DNA of 64,000 bases, taken from contig CM064530.1 in assembly GCA_032716605.1 (NCBI GenBank), positions 5,352,245-5,416,244 on the forward strand, given 5' to 3'. The DNA is from Paralithodes platypus (lineage: Eukaryota > Arthropoda > Malacostraca > Decapoda > Lithodidae). The position numbers and the translations under genes were made by a program. Shown here in pieces: positions 61,601 to 64,000 of the stretch (position 1 is the first letter of the stretch; each line of letters starts with the position of its first letter). The notes beneath the pieces are model-generated. The model saw only the letters and a program-made list of their open reading frames with translations. It was not told the DNA's origin and did no database searches.

Positions 61601-63965
61601 TGACAGTAGCCCCCATCTCCAGGAGTGATAATCAAAGTAAACATAAGACAAGACTTACAGCAAATGAGTCAGCATTGGTGGTGAGGGGGAGCGCATTCTT
61701 GAAGCCATAGGGAGGAGCACAACCAGTGCAGGGAGCTTGCAGTCTGAGGGAATGAGAAAAATTAATAAGTCAGATATCTTTTCAGTTTCATCTTACTGCA
61801 ATCTCTAATATTGTTTGCAATCCTTAATTGTTCTCTAACTCTCCAGTGTGCATCACCTTCTGGCTACGCATAATTTGCATAATGGTTGTTCCTAAATTGC
61901 ACGGTCATTCCTGCAAACAAAGGAATGACTGTTACGATGCAGTTTTTTTTATTTGTTTTTACTGATATGCTGGAATGCTACATTGCAATGATGCCAGAAT
62001 GCAGAATTGCAATGATTGTCACCAACCAACCCAGCCCACAACTACCAGTATTGCCGGCACTCTTGCCATATATTATACCCTTAGCAGCAAAAAGGAAGGA
62101 GGTGAGAGGACCAGGGCCTACCCGAGACACCTGGAAAAACTATCCTTCTGAGATAGTGGAGCATTGTAGGCCTACCTTCAGCTAGTGCTGCTGTTCTCTA
62201 TCTTTGAGATCCCTACTTAAGATTTAACCTCAACAATACTTGACACACAGCTGTCCCCTTTCCTATAATTATACAAATATATATGTTATAGATAAGAGAG
62301 ATCTCTATTTCTACTGTAATACTGTATTCAAGATATATATTCCTACCTCATGGGGTATATTTTTTATTTCCATAATTTCCTCTACTAAATGTGAAGGCCC
62401 CCCTATCTTAGGGGGTAAAAAGGTTCTCCTCTCTTACTTACTTCTCAGGGACAGTGCTGACATAGGGCATGACCACCTTGTCCACAAACGACCCAAACCC
62501 GAGCCTGAAGTTTTTGGTGATCTTCTGCATCTCATCGGCTAACTGTGCACCAAGCTGTGAGAGAGACTCCTTGTCATCCTCCATAGACTTGGACAGGTCC
62601 ATAAGGTAGTACAAGTCCACGGGGTAGTCCTCTGCTTGCCGGAAAGTCACGTCCATGCTGTAGGTCTCCTCTGCCATGGAGATAAAAGAACAGTTATCCC
62701 ATGAAAACATGAAATAGAGAGGAAGTTGAGAAAGGATAGAAGTTCAAAAATTCTTGTATCCTTTCTTACTCTCAGCCTCCTTCATAAGTTGGATAAAGTC
62801 ACTAGAGAATCCTAAAAATTAATACAATCAAGTGGATATCGCTTTCATAGTGAGAGGCAAGGTTGAATGATCAGGTAATGGAAAATGTCAGCTTATTCAA
62901 GTATTTGGGTAGTGTTATTTTATCAAGATTTATGTTATGAAGACAGTATGAGATATGGCCTGTAACATGAAATACATTTTATATGTGTAACTAGTATATA
63001 GCTATCACCAATAAATATAGTAGCCCTGTTTGTGTTGTATTTCAGTTTCAAAAAACACATCTTGCTTGGACATACCCTCTCTCAACCAATGCATGGAGGA
63101 GACTGATATAAGTATGGGTGGCATGCTAATGGAAGCGTCTGGCAACATGCGGGGCGGGTTGGTGCAACAGGTACAAGCTAGATAACCAAGTGAACTGCCT
63201 CGGCATTTGGAAGCATATGAAGGTAATTCATTCATGGCCACTCCCTCTTGGGGATTACAACGTCTGGCAATAGATACCCTATATAGATATTGATTATTGA
63301 TTTATTACACTATTGTAACCATTCTTATGTCACTGTACAGTACACTGCTTGCATGCATGGATTCAGATGCCATTGGAATGTATTGATCAGCTGTGCTTGC
63401 ATGAGTACCAGACAACACAATAATCTAATTTATTAATTTAACTCCCAACACCTCAGTGGTCTGGTTAATCTGCTCTACATAACTAACTAACTCCCAACAC
63501 CAAACACCTCCCAATGAAATTAATGAAAGCATATGATCCACCCCGGATTCGAAACTAGAATACCCGCATACAGATCTTAAACGCTCAACCCATTACACTA
63601 TCAAGACTGTTAAAGGTTAAGTACATGACTATGATTTGATATACATTTATCAAATACTGGAGAGCAATAAAAAATCCTGAACTTAGATAATTGCACTTAC
63701 GGACTCTAAGGCTCATGGAGACTCTCTGTGGCTTGATCTGCACCACGGACTCACTATGGCCGGACCCAATGCCCACCCCACCCCCAGCTGCACCTCCGCT
63801 CCCTGCTAGCACCCCGGCCTGCGTGAGATTGTTGTCCAACACACTGTCGAAGAAGTTGGCGGGTTCATTGATGAACGCGTCGCCACAGGCTTCGCGCCAC
63901 TGGGACGAGGAGTCATCAGTTCGCTGCAGGCATCGTGTCAGCCCCTTGTTGCTCTCTGTGAAGTT
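28630..63965 (-). CDS. Integrin beta chain (betaPS-like), 5' end beyond window
   Basis: A cell-surface adhesion receptor subunit that pairs with an alpha chain, binds matrix ligands and links to talin inside. Fifteen exon steps join without a phase conflict: 63965-63701, 62670-62442, 61743-61659, 61368-61198, 60672-60571, 59590-59426, 58406-58254, 57801-57670, 57211-56972, 55532-55358, 54637-54531, then 49420-49288 or 48085-47911, then 43290-43144, 31187-31048 and 28695-28630. They code for 769 or 783 residues. Seen in order: end of the PSI/hybrid region, beta-I domain with the MIDAS motif DLSKS, Cys-rich EGF-type repeats, beta-tail, one membrane helix, and a tail with NPIY and NPMY. Signal peptide and PSI exons lie above 64000. 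Introns are filled with transposons. Confidence 0.93.
28884..30605 (+). mobile_element. Penelope-like element, copy 3 (5' truncated)
   Basis: Starts inside the RT palm and reads [38 protein letters not shown] and [11 protein letters not shown] (catalytic IDD). A 2-bp loss at about 29401 causes a stop, and the thumb is internally deleted near 29558. The long 3' untranslated part ends in the common 180-bp terminal sequence. Antisense to the integrin gene, in the intron before exon 15. Confidence 0.85.
29755..29937 (-). mobile_element. SINE-like repeat with (GTT)n tail, truncated
   Basis: Inserted in the 3' UTR of PLE copy 3. The other two PLE copies lack it at the matching place (near 35150 and 40870). 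It matches the 3' half of 45786-46204. Confidence 0.7.
30660..30727 (+). mobile_element. LINE family B, 3' tail only
   Basis: GGTGCATGGGGGCGGTTCGT through GGCAATAGATAGATT, identical in plan to the tail of 37248-38485. A dead-on-arrival 5' truncation. Confidence 0.7.
30895..30960 (+). mobile_element. 66-bp micro-retroposon with perfect target duplication
   Basis: The sequence CCAGACCTATGAGAG..CTCAGTGGTCTGGTTAATC.. is flanked by AGTGGTGTGTGGAG at 30881-30894 and 30961-30974 (14 bp, perfect). Relatives lie at 44561-44624, 54797-54878 and 63453-63488. Confidence 0.8.
31048..31187 (-). CDS. Integrin beta exon 14: transmembrane helix
   Basis: Acceptor ACGACCTTCAG, donor GTAAGTC; phase 1 in, 0 out. 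It encodes [20 protein letters not shown], the single membrane helix. Then comes the membrane-proximal [20 protein letters not shown] and MARWDT, a conserved signalling segment of integrin tails (HDRREFxxFExE). Confidence 0.95.
31231..31360 (+). mobile_element. tRNA-derived SINE S1
   Basis: B box CCTAGGTTCGAGTCCTTGGA followed by CACATGTATTCATTACTTTA and a GGTTGGTGAAAAC tail. The A-box half is poorly kept. It lies 44 bp upstream of integrin exon 14. Confidence 0.6.
31571..32148. mobile_element. TTAA MITE, family B copy 1
   Basis: TTAA at 31567-31570 and 32149-32152. Left end CCCTTTACTGGCGGCCC; right end inverted CCACTTCAGCCCATTAACTC. The body has TTGCAAGAAAACTAGCGGTC and GTGTCATTGGAAAGCTCTG, shared with 32462-32954 and 56640-56876. 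Confidence 0.65.
32462..32954. mobile_element. TTAA MITE, family B copy 2 (inverted)
   Basis: TTAA at 32458-32461 and 32955-32958. Body is the inverse of 31571-32148 (GAGCTTTCCAATGACACCAG, TCTCTTGCAACGATCG). The ends have diverged. Confidence 0.65.
32959..33973. other. Intronic stretch without gene
   Basis: Contains a T-run (33271-33296) after a CACTCGCTATAGGCAGTTCTGCC segment that recurs at about 45040 (GGCACTCACTACAGGCAGTT), and a degenerate (TATG)n microsatellite at 33586-33745. No coding sequence recognised. Confidence 0.5.
33978..34490. mobile_element. Old TTAA MITE cut by PLE copy 1
   Basis: Begins TTAACCCGGCAAGCGCGATA (TTAA 33974-33977) and resembles the older family A member at 23997. 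Its expected right end is replaced by the PLE 3' terminus at 34491, so the PLE probably arrived later. Confidence 0.4.
35590..36198. mobile_element. piggyBac-type TTAA MITE, family A copy c
   Basis: TTAA at 35586-35589 and 36199-36202. The related PLE copy 2 has the empty site GTTCATTAACAATCTC at 41291-41306 with a single TTAA. This is direct proof of insertion with TTAA duplication. Confidence 0.92.
37248..38485 (-). mobile_element. LINE family B, longest copy, inserted in PLE
   Basis: Flanked by an 11-bp target duplication TATCTACTGTA (37237-37247 and 38486-38496). RT motifs on the - strand: [20 protein letters not shown] (catalytic Asp of motif A) and [15 protein letters not shown] (FADD, motif C). 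Then come [21 protein letters not shown] and [20 protein letters not shown], ending in (TAGA)n. Several frameshifts make it inactive. 5' truncated, with no endonuclease domain. Confidence 0.88.
39147..40439. mobile_element. pogo/Tigger-like non-autonomous element
   Basis: Ends CAGTAAACTTCCGTTAATCC and, inverted, CAGTAAAAGTCCGTTAATCC, with TA at 39145-39146 and 40440-40441. PLE copy 1 shows the empty site GGAAGTAATCAAG. Inside, a block of about 320 bp (about 39691-40014) is repeated in tandem (40018-40340) and partly inverted near the left end. Each unit codes a short acidic tail ([19 protein letters not shown]), perhaps the end of a lost transposase. Confidence 0.85.
41142..42671 (-). CDS. 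PLE reverse transcriptase ORF (509 aa, defective)
   Basis: Open frame of PLE copy 2. RT motifs: [20 protein letters not shown] (residues near 190), [17 protein letters not shown] (motif A Asp), [18 protein letters not shown] (motif B) and [13 protein letters not shown] (YIDD, motif C). A CVC motif lies near residue 130. The LPKxHK and GxPMGxxxSP signatures are those of Penelope-like RTs. The internal deletion, upstream stop and downstream frameshift make it unlikely to be active. Confidence 0.85.
   Translation of the reverse strand: MKGLQKKSFSPFIENILNNKHNFTNKFKNIVFAFMGYIRANSKKSKDNRIKDKVISTLNYSSKILDKINVNSLINSKKVKSMLPDGCKDFKPLIVYSYERPVGSIICNYNKVLGNLSDNDIFNNNKCVCENMKKELGIKGNILRKNICGNSVYEIQNNLNIDNLIDEHTKKNIIFDIKLSDKNKCIAKLYMLPKFHKRPYKYRFIAGAKFATTKTLSEQVVNCLKYIKSTHKRYCNTIMRRTGINYYWSVDNSLEVIDKINTMPKVTSVHSFDFSTLYTNLPLDLVYSELCFIIDLHFDRFVRNGNYFINVYTYFNNASLSSTPTSSVYFDRTKLKDALKFLLFNTYVRFGPYIFKQILGIPMGGNASPLIADLFLLALEFKYIKDLVDSSKKNKIPEKLALAKLLSNNSRYIDDILVCNLLNFNQVAKLIYPNSIPLTQCNVNYKVENFLDINIEIVNEQCILKVYHKVDDFNFNVINFPFPSSNIDSKITYNCFYSQLIDFVKSALK
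43144..43290 (-). CDS. Integrin beta exon 13: beta-tail domain
   Basis: Acceptor CTTTGGCTCAG, donor GTGAGT; phase 1 in and out. It encodes [20 protein letters not shown] and [20 protein letters not shown], then [11 protein letters not shown] and D-C-R-F-K match the membrane-proximal beta-tail domain. It receives either exon 12a or 12b (both leave one base). Confidence 0.93.
43352..43756. repeat. Diverged direct repeat next to exon 13
   Basis: About 65 bp at 43352-43416 (CTCGAGTGGCAAACAGGCC..TCAAGCATTAA) recurs at 43689-43756 (CTTGAGTGGCAAACCAGCC..TCAAGCATTAA), roughly 80 percent alike. Unknown origin. 43757-44465 is AT-rich without a gene. Confidence 0.5.
44466..44950 (+). mobile_element. 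LINE family A fragment with nested insertion
   Basis: Coding remnants are [29 protein letters not shown] and [20 protein letters not shown], then [10 protein letters not shown]. It contains the uninterrupted TTAA at 44869-44872. A micro-retroposon is inserted at 44561-44624. Truncated and frame-broken. Confidence 0.75.
44561..44624 (+). mobile_element. 64-bp micro-retroposon with 13-bp target duplication
   Basis: GCCAGCCCTATGGGAGCTCT..CTCAGGGGTCTGGTTAAAC..ACAAAAAACAA is flanked by AGGATATCAAGTG at 44548-44560 and 44625-44637. Removing it restores the LINE frame around GCAAGATAGGATATCAAGTG. Confidence 0.85.
44951..45785. other. Intronic stretch without gene
   Basis: AT-rich, with short simple repeats (AAAAG at about 45336). 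A segment (45034-45090) shared with 33208-33270, including CAGGCAGTTCTGCCGTTTGTC, marks a dispersed repeat. No coding sequence seen. Confidence 0.45.
45786..46204 (+). mobile_element. SINE-like repeat with LINE-type 3' tail, long copy
   Basis: Longest copy of the repeat at 8084-8478, in opposite orientation. It starts near GAGTGATGATGGGCTGGTCT and ends GGGGCTGTTCGGCCAGGCAG, CTTGGGGAACAACAAC. Two blocks are recognisable: a head up to about 45930 and a GC-rich body. Apparent frames are not conserved between copies, so it is taken as non-coding. Confidence 0.65.
46260..46628. mobile_element. Probable TTAA MITE, left end eroded
   Basis: Right side GTAGTGAAAGGGTTAAT has TTAA at 46628-46631. Left side TTACCAACCCTTTCACACCTAG is the inverted partner with a damaged target. 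Mostly unique between; 46632-47558 shows no gene. Confidence 0.4.
47560..47875 (-). repeat. Degenerate ~57-bp tandem repeat beside exon 12b
   Basis: At least five degenerate units on the + strand share TTTCTTTCCGTACCTTCAAGC, ACCAGTAAG and AAACTGTGATCAAA. Landmarks at 47618, 47682, 47739, 47797 and 47852 are 55-64 bp apart. It begins about 35 bp after the exon 12b donor. Similar but more decayed blocks reach up to about 47400. Confidence 0.6.
47911..48085 (-). CDS. Integrin beta exon 12b (alternative beta-tail exon)
   Basis: 58 codons plus one base; acceptor GCCTGGCGTAG (weak pyrimidine tract), donor GTAACG; phase 0 in, 1 out. It encodes [34 protein letters not shown], then [20 protein letters not shown]. 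Six cysteines in C-x5-C-x5-C-x2-C-x13-C-x2-C parallel exon 12a, and CVQC is identical. An N-glycosylation-type NYT site is present. Joined after exon 12a it would read into TGA at the third codon, so it must replace 12a. Confidence 0.85.
48090..49287. other. Intron between the two alternative exons
   Basis: About 1.2 kb. Near exon 12b it has degenerate GGTACAGTACC and AATGTACTGGCAT repeats (48145-48245). The rest is AT-rich, with a (CATT/CATC)n-like stretch at 49065-49200. No transposon with clear ends is seen, unlike most integrin introns here. Confidence 0.5.
49288..49420 (-). CDS. Integrin beta exon 12a (alternative beta-tail exon)
   Basis: 44 codons plus one base; acceptor TGGCCCTCCAG, donor GTAAGTG; phase 0 in, 1 out. 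It encodes [42 protein letters not shown]. The C-x3-C-x5-C-x2-C-x12-C-x3-C pattern matches exon 12b, and it follows ..CEDCP as in other integrin beta chains. NCS and NWT are possible glycosylation sites. The splice sites are stronger than those of 12b. Confidence 0.9.
50085..50300. mobile_element. Foldback MITE with ~57-bp arms
   Basis: Left arm TAGGTAGCGCCAACGAACTT.. (50085-50142) pairs with the right arm ..AAGTTCGTTGGCGCTACCTA (50241-50299) with few mismatches. Loop about 100 bp, no ORF. It lies in the intron before exon 12a; 49421-50084 has no gene. Confidence 0.75.
50731..50860 (+). mobile_element. tRNA-derived SINE S1
   Basis: TGATATACGGTAATGTATAA (A-box region), CCTAGGTTCGAGTCCTTG (B box), CACATGTATTTGTTAATTTC and the GTTGGTTGGTGAAAAAATATG tail. 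Most complete + strand copy of S1. Confidence 0.7.
50942..51355 (+). repeat. 46-bp minisatellite, nine units
   Basis: Nine head-to-tail 46-bp units (ATGCTGTACAGTGTATAGTA..CCATGTATAA) fill exactly 414 bp. Only one base differs, in unit 8 (GTAGATG for GTATATG). The near-identity points to recent expansion or homogenisation. Intronic. Confidence 0.95.
51356..52439. other. Intronic stretch without gene
   Basis: From about 51900 to 52170 there is a loose repeat of GATGAG..GAAATGTCAATAAAG and GGTATGGTCATATTTA phrases (roughly 55-60 bp apart), a very decayed tandem array. No coding sequence. Confidence 0.4.
52440..52650 (-). mobile_element. SINE-like repeat with (GTT)n tail, truncated
   Basis: Begins GTTGTTGTTGTTCCCCAGGC on the + strand, the reverse of the family 3' tail. 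It extends through the CCTCCCTGCTTACC and GGCGAGGAGCTGAGGAGGGT blocks to CCCTGTGCCCCTCC. Confidence 0.65.
52651..54021. other. Intronic stretch without gene
   Basis: AT-rich with purine runs (GGGGGG blocks at 53196-53330 and 53690-53720). No repeat with clear ends and no credible ORF were seen. Confidence 0.4.
54026..54337. mobile_element. TTAA MITE (CCCCTTCTGTACC type)
   Basis: TTAA at 54022-54025 and 54338-54341. Ends CCCCTTCTGTACC and, inverted, CCCCTACTGTACC match at 12 of 13 bases. An inner 20-bp phrase, CAGCGACGGTAGGGAGCCGT, occurs twice. 312 bp. Confidence 0.82.
54531..54637 (-). CDS. Integrin beta exon 11: EGF-type repeat
   Basis: Acceptor TTTTCCTTCCAG, donor GTGAGTAG; phase 1 in, 0 out. 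It encodes [35 protein letters not shown]. The CSNRGxCxCxxCxC order is the typical fourth integrin EGF repeat. Confidence 0.95.
54797..54878 (+). mobile_element. Micro-retroposon with A-rich tail
   Basis: GGCCAGCCCTATGGGAGCTC..GGCCTGGTTAAACTTCTCC, then A-rich tail and CACACA. It is flanked by CATCAAT at 54790-54796 and about 54879-54885. Longest tail of the four copies. Confidence 0.7.
54938..55045 (-). mobile_element. LINE family B fragment
   Basis: CTGCCTTGATCCCTGAGGGG through AACACCACTTTCACT is the complement of the family B tail, diverged. Truncated. Confidence 0.5.
55060..55320. repeat. Two adjacent copies of a LINE-tail-like repeat
   Basis: TATTTATCTATATACTCAGGCCC..GACTCGAGACAGGGC.. 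occurs at 55063-55160 and again at 55205-55310, with poly-T/poly-A parts. Similar pieces (GGGCTCTATCTCGAGTCAGC) occur at 17620. Confidence 0.5.
55358..55532 (-). CDS. Integrin beta exon 10: EGF-type repeats
   Basis: Acceptor CCGTCTCCCAG, donor GTGAGTTT; phase 0 in, 1 out. It encodes [40 protein letters not shown] and [17 protein letters not shown]. All spacing fits integrin EGF repeats 2-3. Its acceptor lies about 19 nt from an inserted PLE 3' end. Confidence 0.95.
55550..55815 (-). mobile_element. Penelope-like element 3' ends, two in tandem
   Basis: A partial copy (55550-55631) is followed head to tail by a full terminal unit (55632-55815), each starting TTAAAATGTAAAACTTGC. The second ends ACATGAGCAAGTTAATCTGTT. 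There is no coding part. The first stops about 19 nt before the exon 10 acceptor. Confidence 0.8.
55826..56027. mobile_element. hAT-like MITE, third and shorter type
   Basis: Ends CAGGGTGTCAAAC and GTTTGACACCCTG (13-bp inverted repeats), with flanking ATTAGCGT and GTTAGCGT (7 of 8 match). The ends match those of 3838-4171 but the body is different. The flanking GTTTATCATATTAGCGTGTAAT phrases to about 56200 form a short direct repeat. Confidence 0.8.
56640..56876. mobile_element. TTAA MITE family B, partial
   Basis: Body CACGATCGTTGCAAGACAAC, GATGTCATTGGAAAGATCTA, TTGCTTAGGCATGAAAAAGA matches 31571-32148. The right TTAA is at 56877-56880; the left end is lost. 56100-56560 has a CATGAAGGAGACACA.GGCAAAGCT duplication but no gene. 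Confidence 0.5.
56972..57211 (-). CDS. Integrin beta exon 9: EGF-type repeat 1
   Basis: Acceptor TTCCTCGACAG, donor GTCAGTC; 80 codons, phase 0 both sides. It encodes [40 protein letters not shown], then [20 protein letters not shown]. The GSRCEC and CSGRGTCxCGxCxC patterns define integrin EGF repeat 1-2. Confidence 0.95.
57670..57801 (-). CDS. Integrin beta exon 8
   Basis: 44 codons, phase 0 both sides; acceptor TTTGTTCAG, donor GTTTGTC. It encodes [40 protein letters not shown]. The CDCPCE run opens the cysteine-rich stalk after the hybrid domain. Confidence 0.93.
57917..58252 (-). repeat. 42-bp minisatellite abutting a splice donor, eight units
   Basis: Eight 42-bp units (TTCATGAAAAACAGAGCTTT..GATAATTTGGCATTCC) fill 336 bp and end at the donor of exon 7. 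The unit nearest the exon has TACTCAC (donor GTGAGTA on the coding strand) where the others have CATTCC or CATACC. Because 42 is a multiple of 3, false open frames run through it on both strands. Confidence 0.95.
58254..58406 (-). CDS. Integrin beta exon 7: hybrid domain
   Basis: 51 codons, phase 0 both sides; acceptor GTCTTTCTACCAG, donor GTGAGTACC. It encodes [51 protein letters not shown]. The YNKITS..VEL and C.G.....C..L..GD.V.F..EI patterns are those of the hybrid domain. Confidence 0.94.
58466..58976 (-). mobile_element. LINE family B fragment, rearranged
   Basis: - strand: [39 protein letters not shown], then [20 protein letters not shown] and [20 protein letters not shown]. It has frame breaks and lacks the usual GGTGCATGGGGG tail. 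It sits in the intron between exons 6 and 7. Confidence 0.75.
58980..59232 (+). mobile_element. Jockey-like LINE, 3' end
   Basis: AGAGTGCGATGTGGACACCATCC.. corresponds to the LARLRCGHHPA part of 13346-13797, and the end CTCGGGGCTGTTCGGCCAGGCAGC is the shared tail. Frame broken. Confidence 0.65.
59426..59590 (-). CDS. Integrin beta exon 6: beta-I to hybrid
   Basis: 55 codons, phase 0 both sides; acceptor CTCTGCTCCCCAG, donor GTAAGTC. It encodes [62 protein letters not shown] and the ..L...I.GS..G.L..DSSN-like block fit the end of the beta-I domain. Confidence 0.95.
59609..59790 (-). mobile_element. Penelope-like element 3' end, solo, beside exon 6
   Basis: TAATGTAAAATTAGCAAAATA through CCACCACATAGGGTGTACATC and ACATGAGCAAGTCAATCTGG. 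Same terminal unit and orientation as 55632-55815. It ends about 19 nt upstream of the exon 6 acceptor. Confidence 0.8.
59928..60376. mobile_element. piggyBac-type TTAA MITE, family A copy d (deleted)
   Basis: TTAA at 59924-59927 and 60377-60380. The pre-insertion sequence TTTCTCGATACTTAATGGAA survives at 6894-6913, giving a clear empty site. It lacks about 150 bp of the usual body, including the purine-rich block. Confidence 0.9.
60571..60672 (-). CDS. Integrin beta exon 5: beta-I domain
   Basis: 34 codons, phase 0 both sides; acceptor TTATTGCTAATAG (pyrimidine-poor), donor GTACGAAAC. It encodes [34 protein letters not shown]. PNDGxCHLD..Y..S...DYPS is highly characteristic of integrin beta chains. 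Confidence 0.94.
60943..61145 (+). mobile_element. LINE family A fragment
   Basis: Encodes [40 protein letters not shown] and [13 protein letters not shown], nearly identical to 5860-6058. It lacks the next block and jumps to AAGAACTTGACAAGTGAA (internal deletion). It begins or ends only about 50 bp from exon 4. Confidence 0.75.
61198..61368 (-). CDS. Integrin beta exon 4: beta-I domain core
   Basis: 57 codons, phase 0 both sides; acceptor CTCTGACACAG, donor GTCAGGC. It encodes [39 protein letters not shown]. NLDxPEGGFDA supplies metal-site residues of the beta-I domain. No second copy of this exon was found in the neighbouring introns. Confidence 0.95.
61659..61743 (-). CDS. Integrin beta exon 3: specificity loop region
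   Basis: 85 bp, phase 2 in, 0 out; acceptor CATTCCCTCAG, donor GTAAGTC. It encodes [28 protein letters not shown]. The short PCTGC segment is the disulfide loop thought to influence ligand choice; it is compact here, as in insect betaPS-type chains. Confidence 0.93.
61760..62430. other. Intron between exons 2 and 3
   Basis: About 0.7 kb without a recognisable repeat or ORF. Contains short GGAATGCTACATTGCAATGA, ATGCCAGAATGCAGAATTGC alternations near 61970-62020. Nothing else is supported. Confidence 0.4.
62442..62670 (-). CDS. Integrin beta exon 2: MIDAS
   Basis: 229 bp, phase 1 in, 2 out; acceptor TTTATCTCCATGGCAG, donor GTAAGTAAG. It encodes [40 protein letters not shown] and [25 protein letters not shown] is the DxSxS MIDAS and the following EDD supplies the adjacent metal site. 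Confidence 0.96.
62700..63215. other. Intron between exons 1 and 2, proximal part
   Basis: AT-rich, no ORF or repeat with defined ends. The more distal part holds the LINE tail, micro-retroposon and SINE listed separately. Confidence 0.4.
63220..63280 (+). mobile_element. LINE family B, 3' tail remnant
   Basis: GGTAATTCATTCATGGCCAC..GGGGATTACAACG..GGCAATAGATA is a diverged copy of the family B tail (compare 30660-30727). Confidence 0.5.
63453..63488 (+). mobile_element. 36-bp micro-retroposon with perfect 13-bp duplication
   Basis: TCAGTGGTCTGGTTAATCTG..ACATAACTAACT is flanked by AACTCCCAACACC at 63440-63452 and 63489-63501. It is a 5'-truncated version of 30895-30960, inserted at the edge of a SINE. 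Confidence 0.8.
63502..63612 (-). mobile_element. tRNA-derived SINE S2
   Basis: - strand: GATAGTGTAATGGGTTGAGC (A box), GTTTCGAATCCGGGGTGGAT (B-box region), ATGCTTTCATTAATTTCATT, GGGAGGTGTTTGG. Its tail is split from the upstream GGTGTTGGG by the micro-retroposon target. Confidence 0.65.
63701..63965 (-). CDS. Integrin beta exon 1 of those visible: after PSI
   Basis: Acceptor CTCCATCATTTTCAG, donor GTAAGTGC; phase 0 in, 1 out; 88 codons. It encodes [40 protein letters not shown], then a Gly-rich insert, and [18 protein letters not shown]...C...I.NP and VQIKPQ.V...LR are the conserved end of the PSI and start of the hybrid region. The Gly/Ala run ([16 protein letters not shown]) is unusual. 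Upstream exons are outside the window. Confidence 0.93.
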
Positions 63966-64000
63966 CTGAAAATGATGGAGAAGTTAATGTCCAATATCCT

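Noticed and set aside
60673..61658. Search for a second copy of integrin exon 4, as in the Drosophila 4A/4B pair
   Set aside because: Neither neighbouring intron contains a sequence coding [11 protein letters not shown] or similar; only LINE and AT-rich sequence is seen.

Overview
This is a transposon-rich eukaryotic (animal) window, probably from an arthropod and perhaps a decapod crustacean. The evidence is spliced genes with GT-AG introns, a betaPS-like integrin beta chain, short TTAGG-type runs, and many non-LTR, Penelope-like and TTAA-target elements. The species assignment is inference only.

Two host genes converge. On the + strand, a C2H2 zinc-finger gene runs from about 9185 to 16093. 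It has three visible coding exons, at least one probable exon upstream, a Lys-rich and Asn/Asp-rich N-terminal half, and 11 zinc fingers in the last exon. On the - strand, an integrin beta gene occupies 63965 down to 28630. Fifteen consecutive coding steps were traced, all with matching splice phases, from just after the PSI domain to the NPxY-NPxY cytoplasmic tail and stop codon. Its 5' exons lie beyond position 64000.

The most interesting host feature is a pair of homologous exons in the integrin beta-tail region (49420-49288 and 48085-47911). They have the same phases (0 in, 1 out) and the same six-cysteine layout. Splicing both together would give an immediate stop, so they look like mutually exclusive exons.

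The rest is mobile DNA, layered so that insertion order can often be read. Positions 1-9158 hold foldback elements, two hAT-like MITEs, LINE fragments and a SINE-like repeat. The zinc-finger intron 10624-14350 holds five LINE fragments and a TTAA MITE. The convergent intergenic region 16094-28629 holds many TTAA-flanked MITEs, tRNA-derived SINEs and AT-rich sequence. The integrin introns hold three Penelope-like (PLE) copies. Two of these are head to tail (34491-42905) and are themselves broken by a piggyBac-type MITE, a LINE with an 11-bp target duplication and a pogo/Tigger-like element. There are also two minisatellites, isolated PLE 3' ends placed about 19 nt upstream of two splice acceptors, and very short (36-66 bp) retroposed pieces with perfect 13-14 bp target duplications.

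All element names come from termini, target duplications and protein motifs read by eye. No database search was possible.
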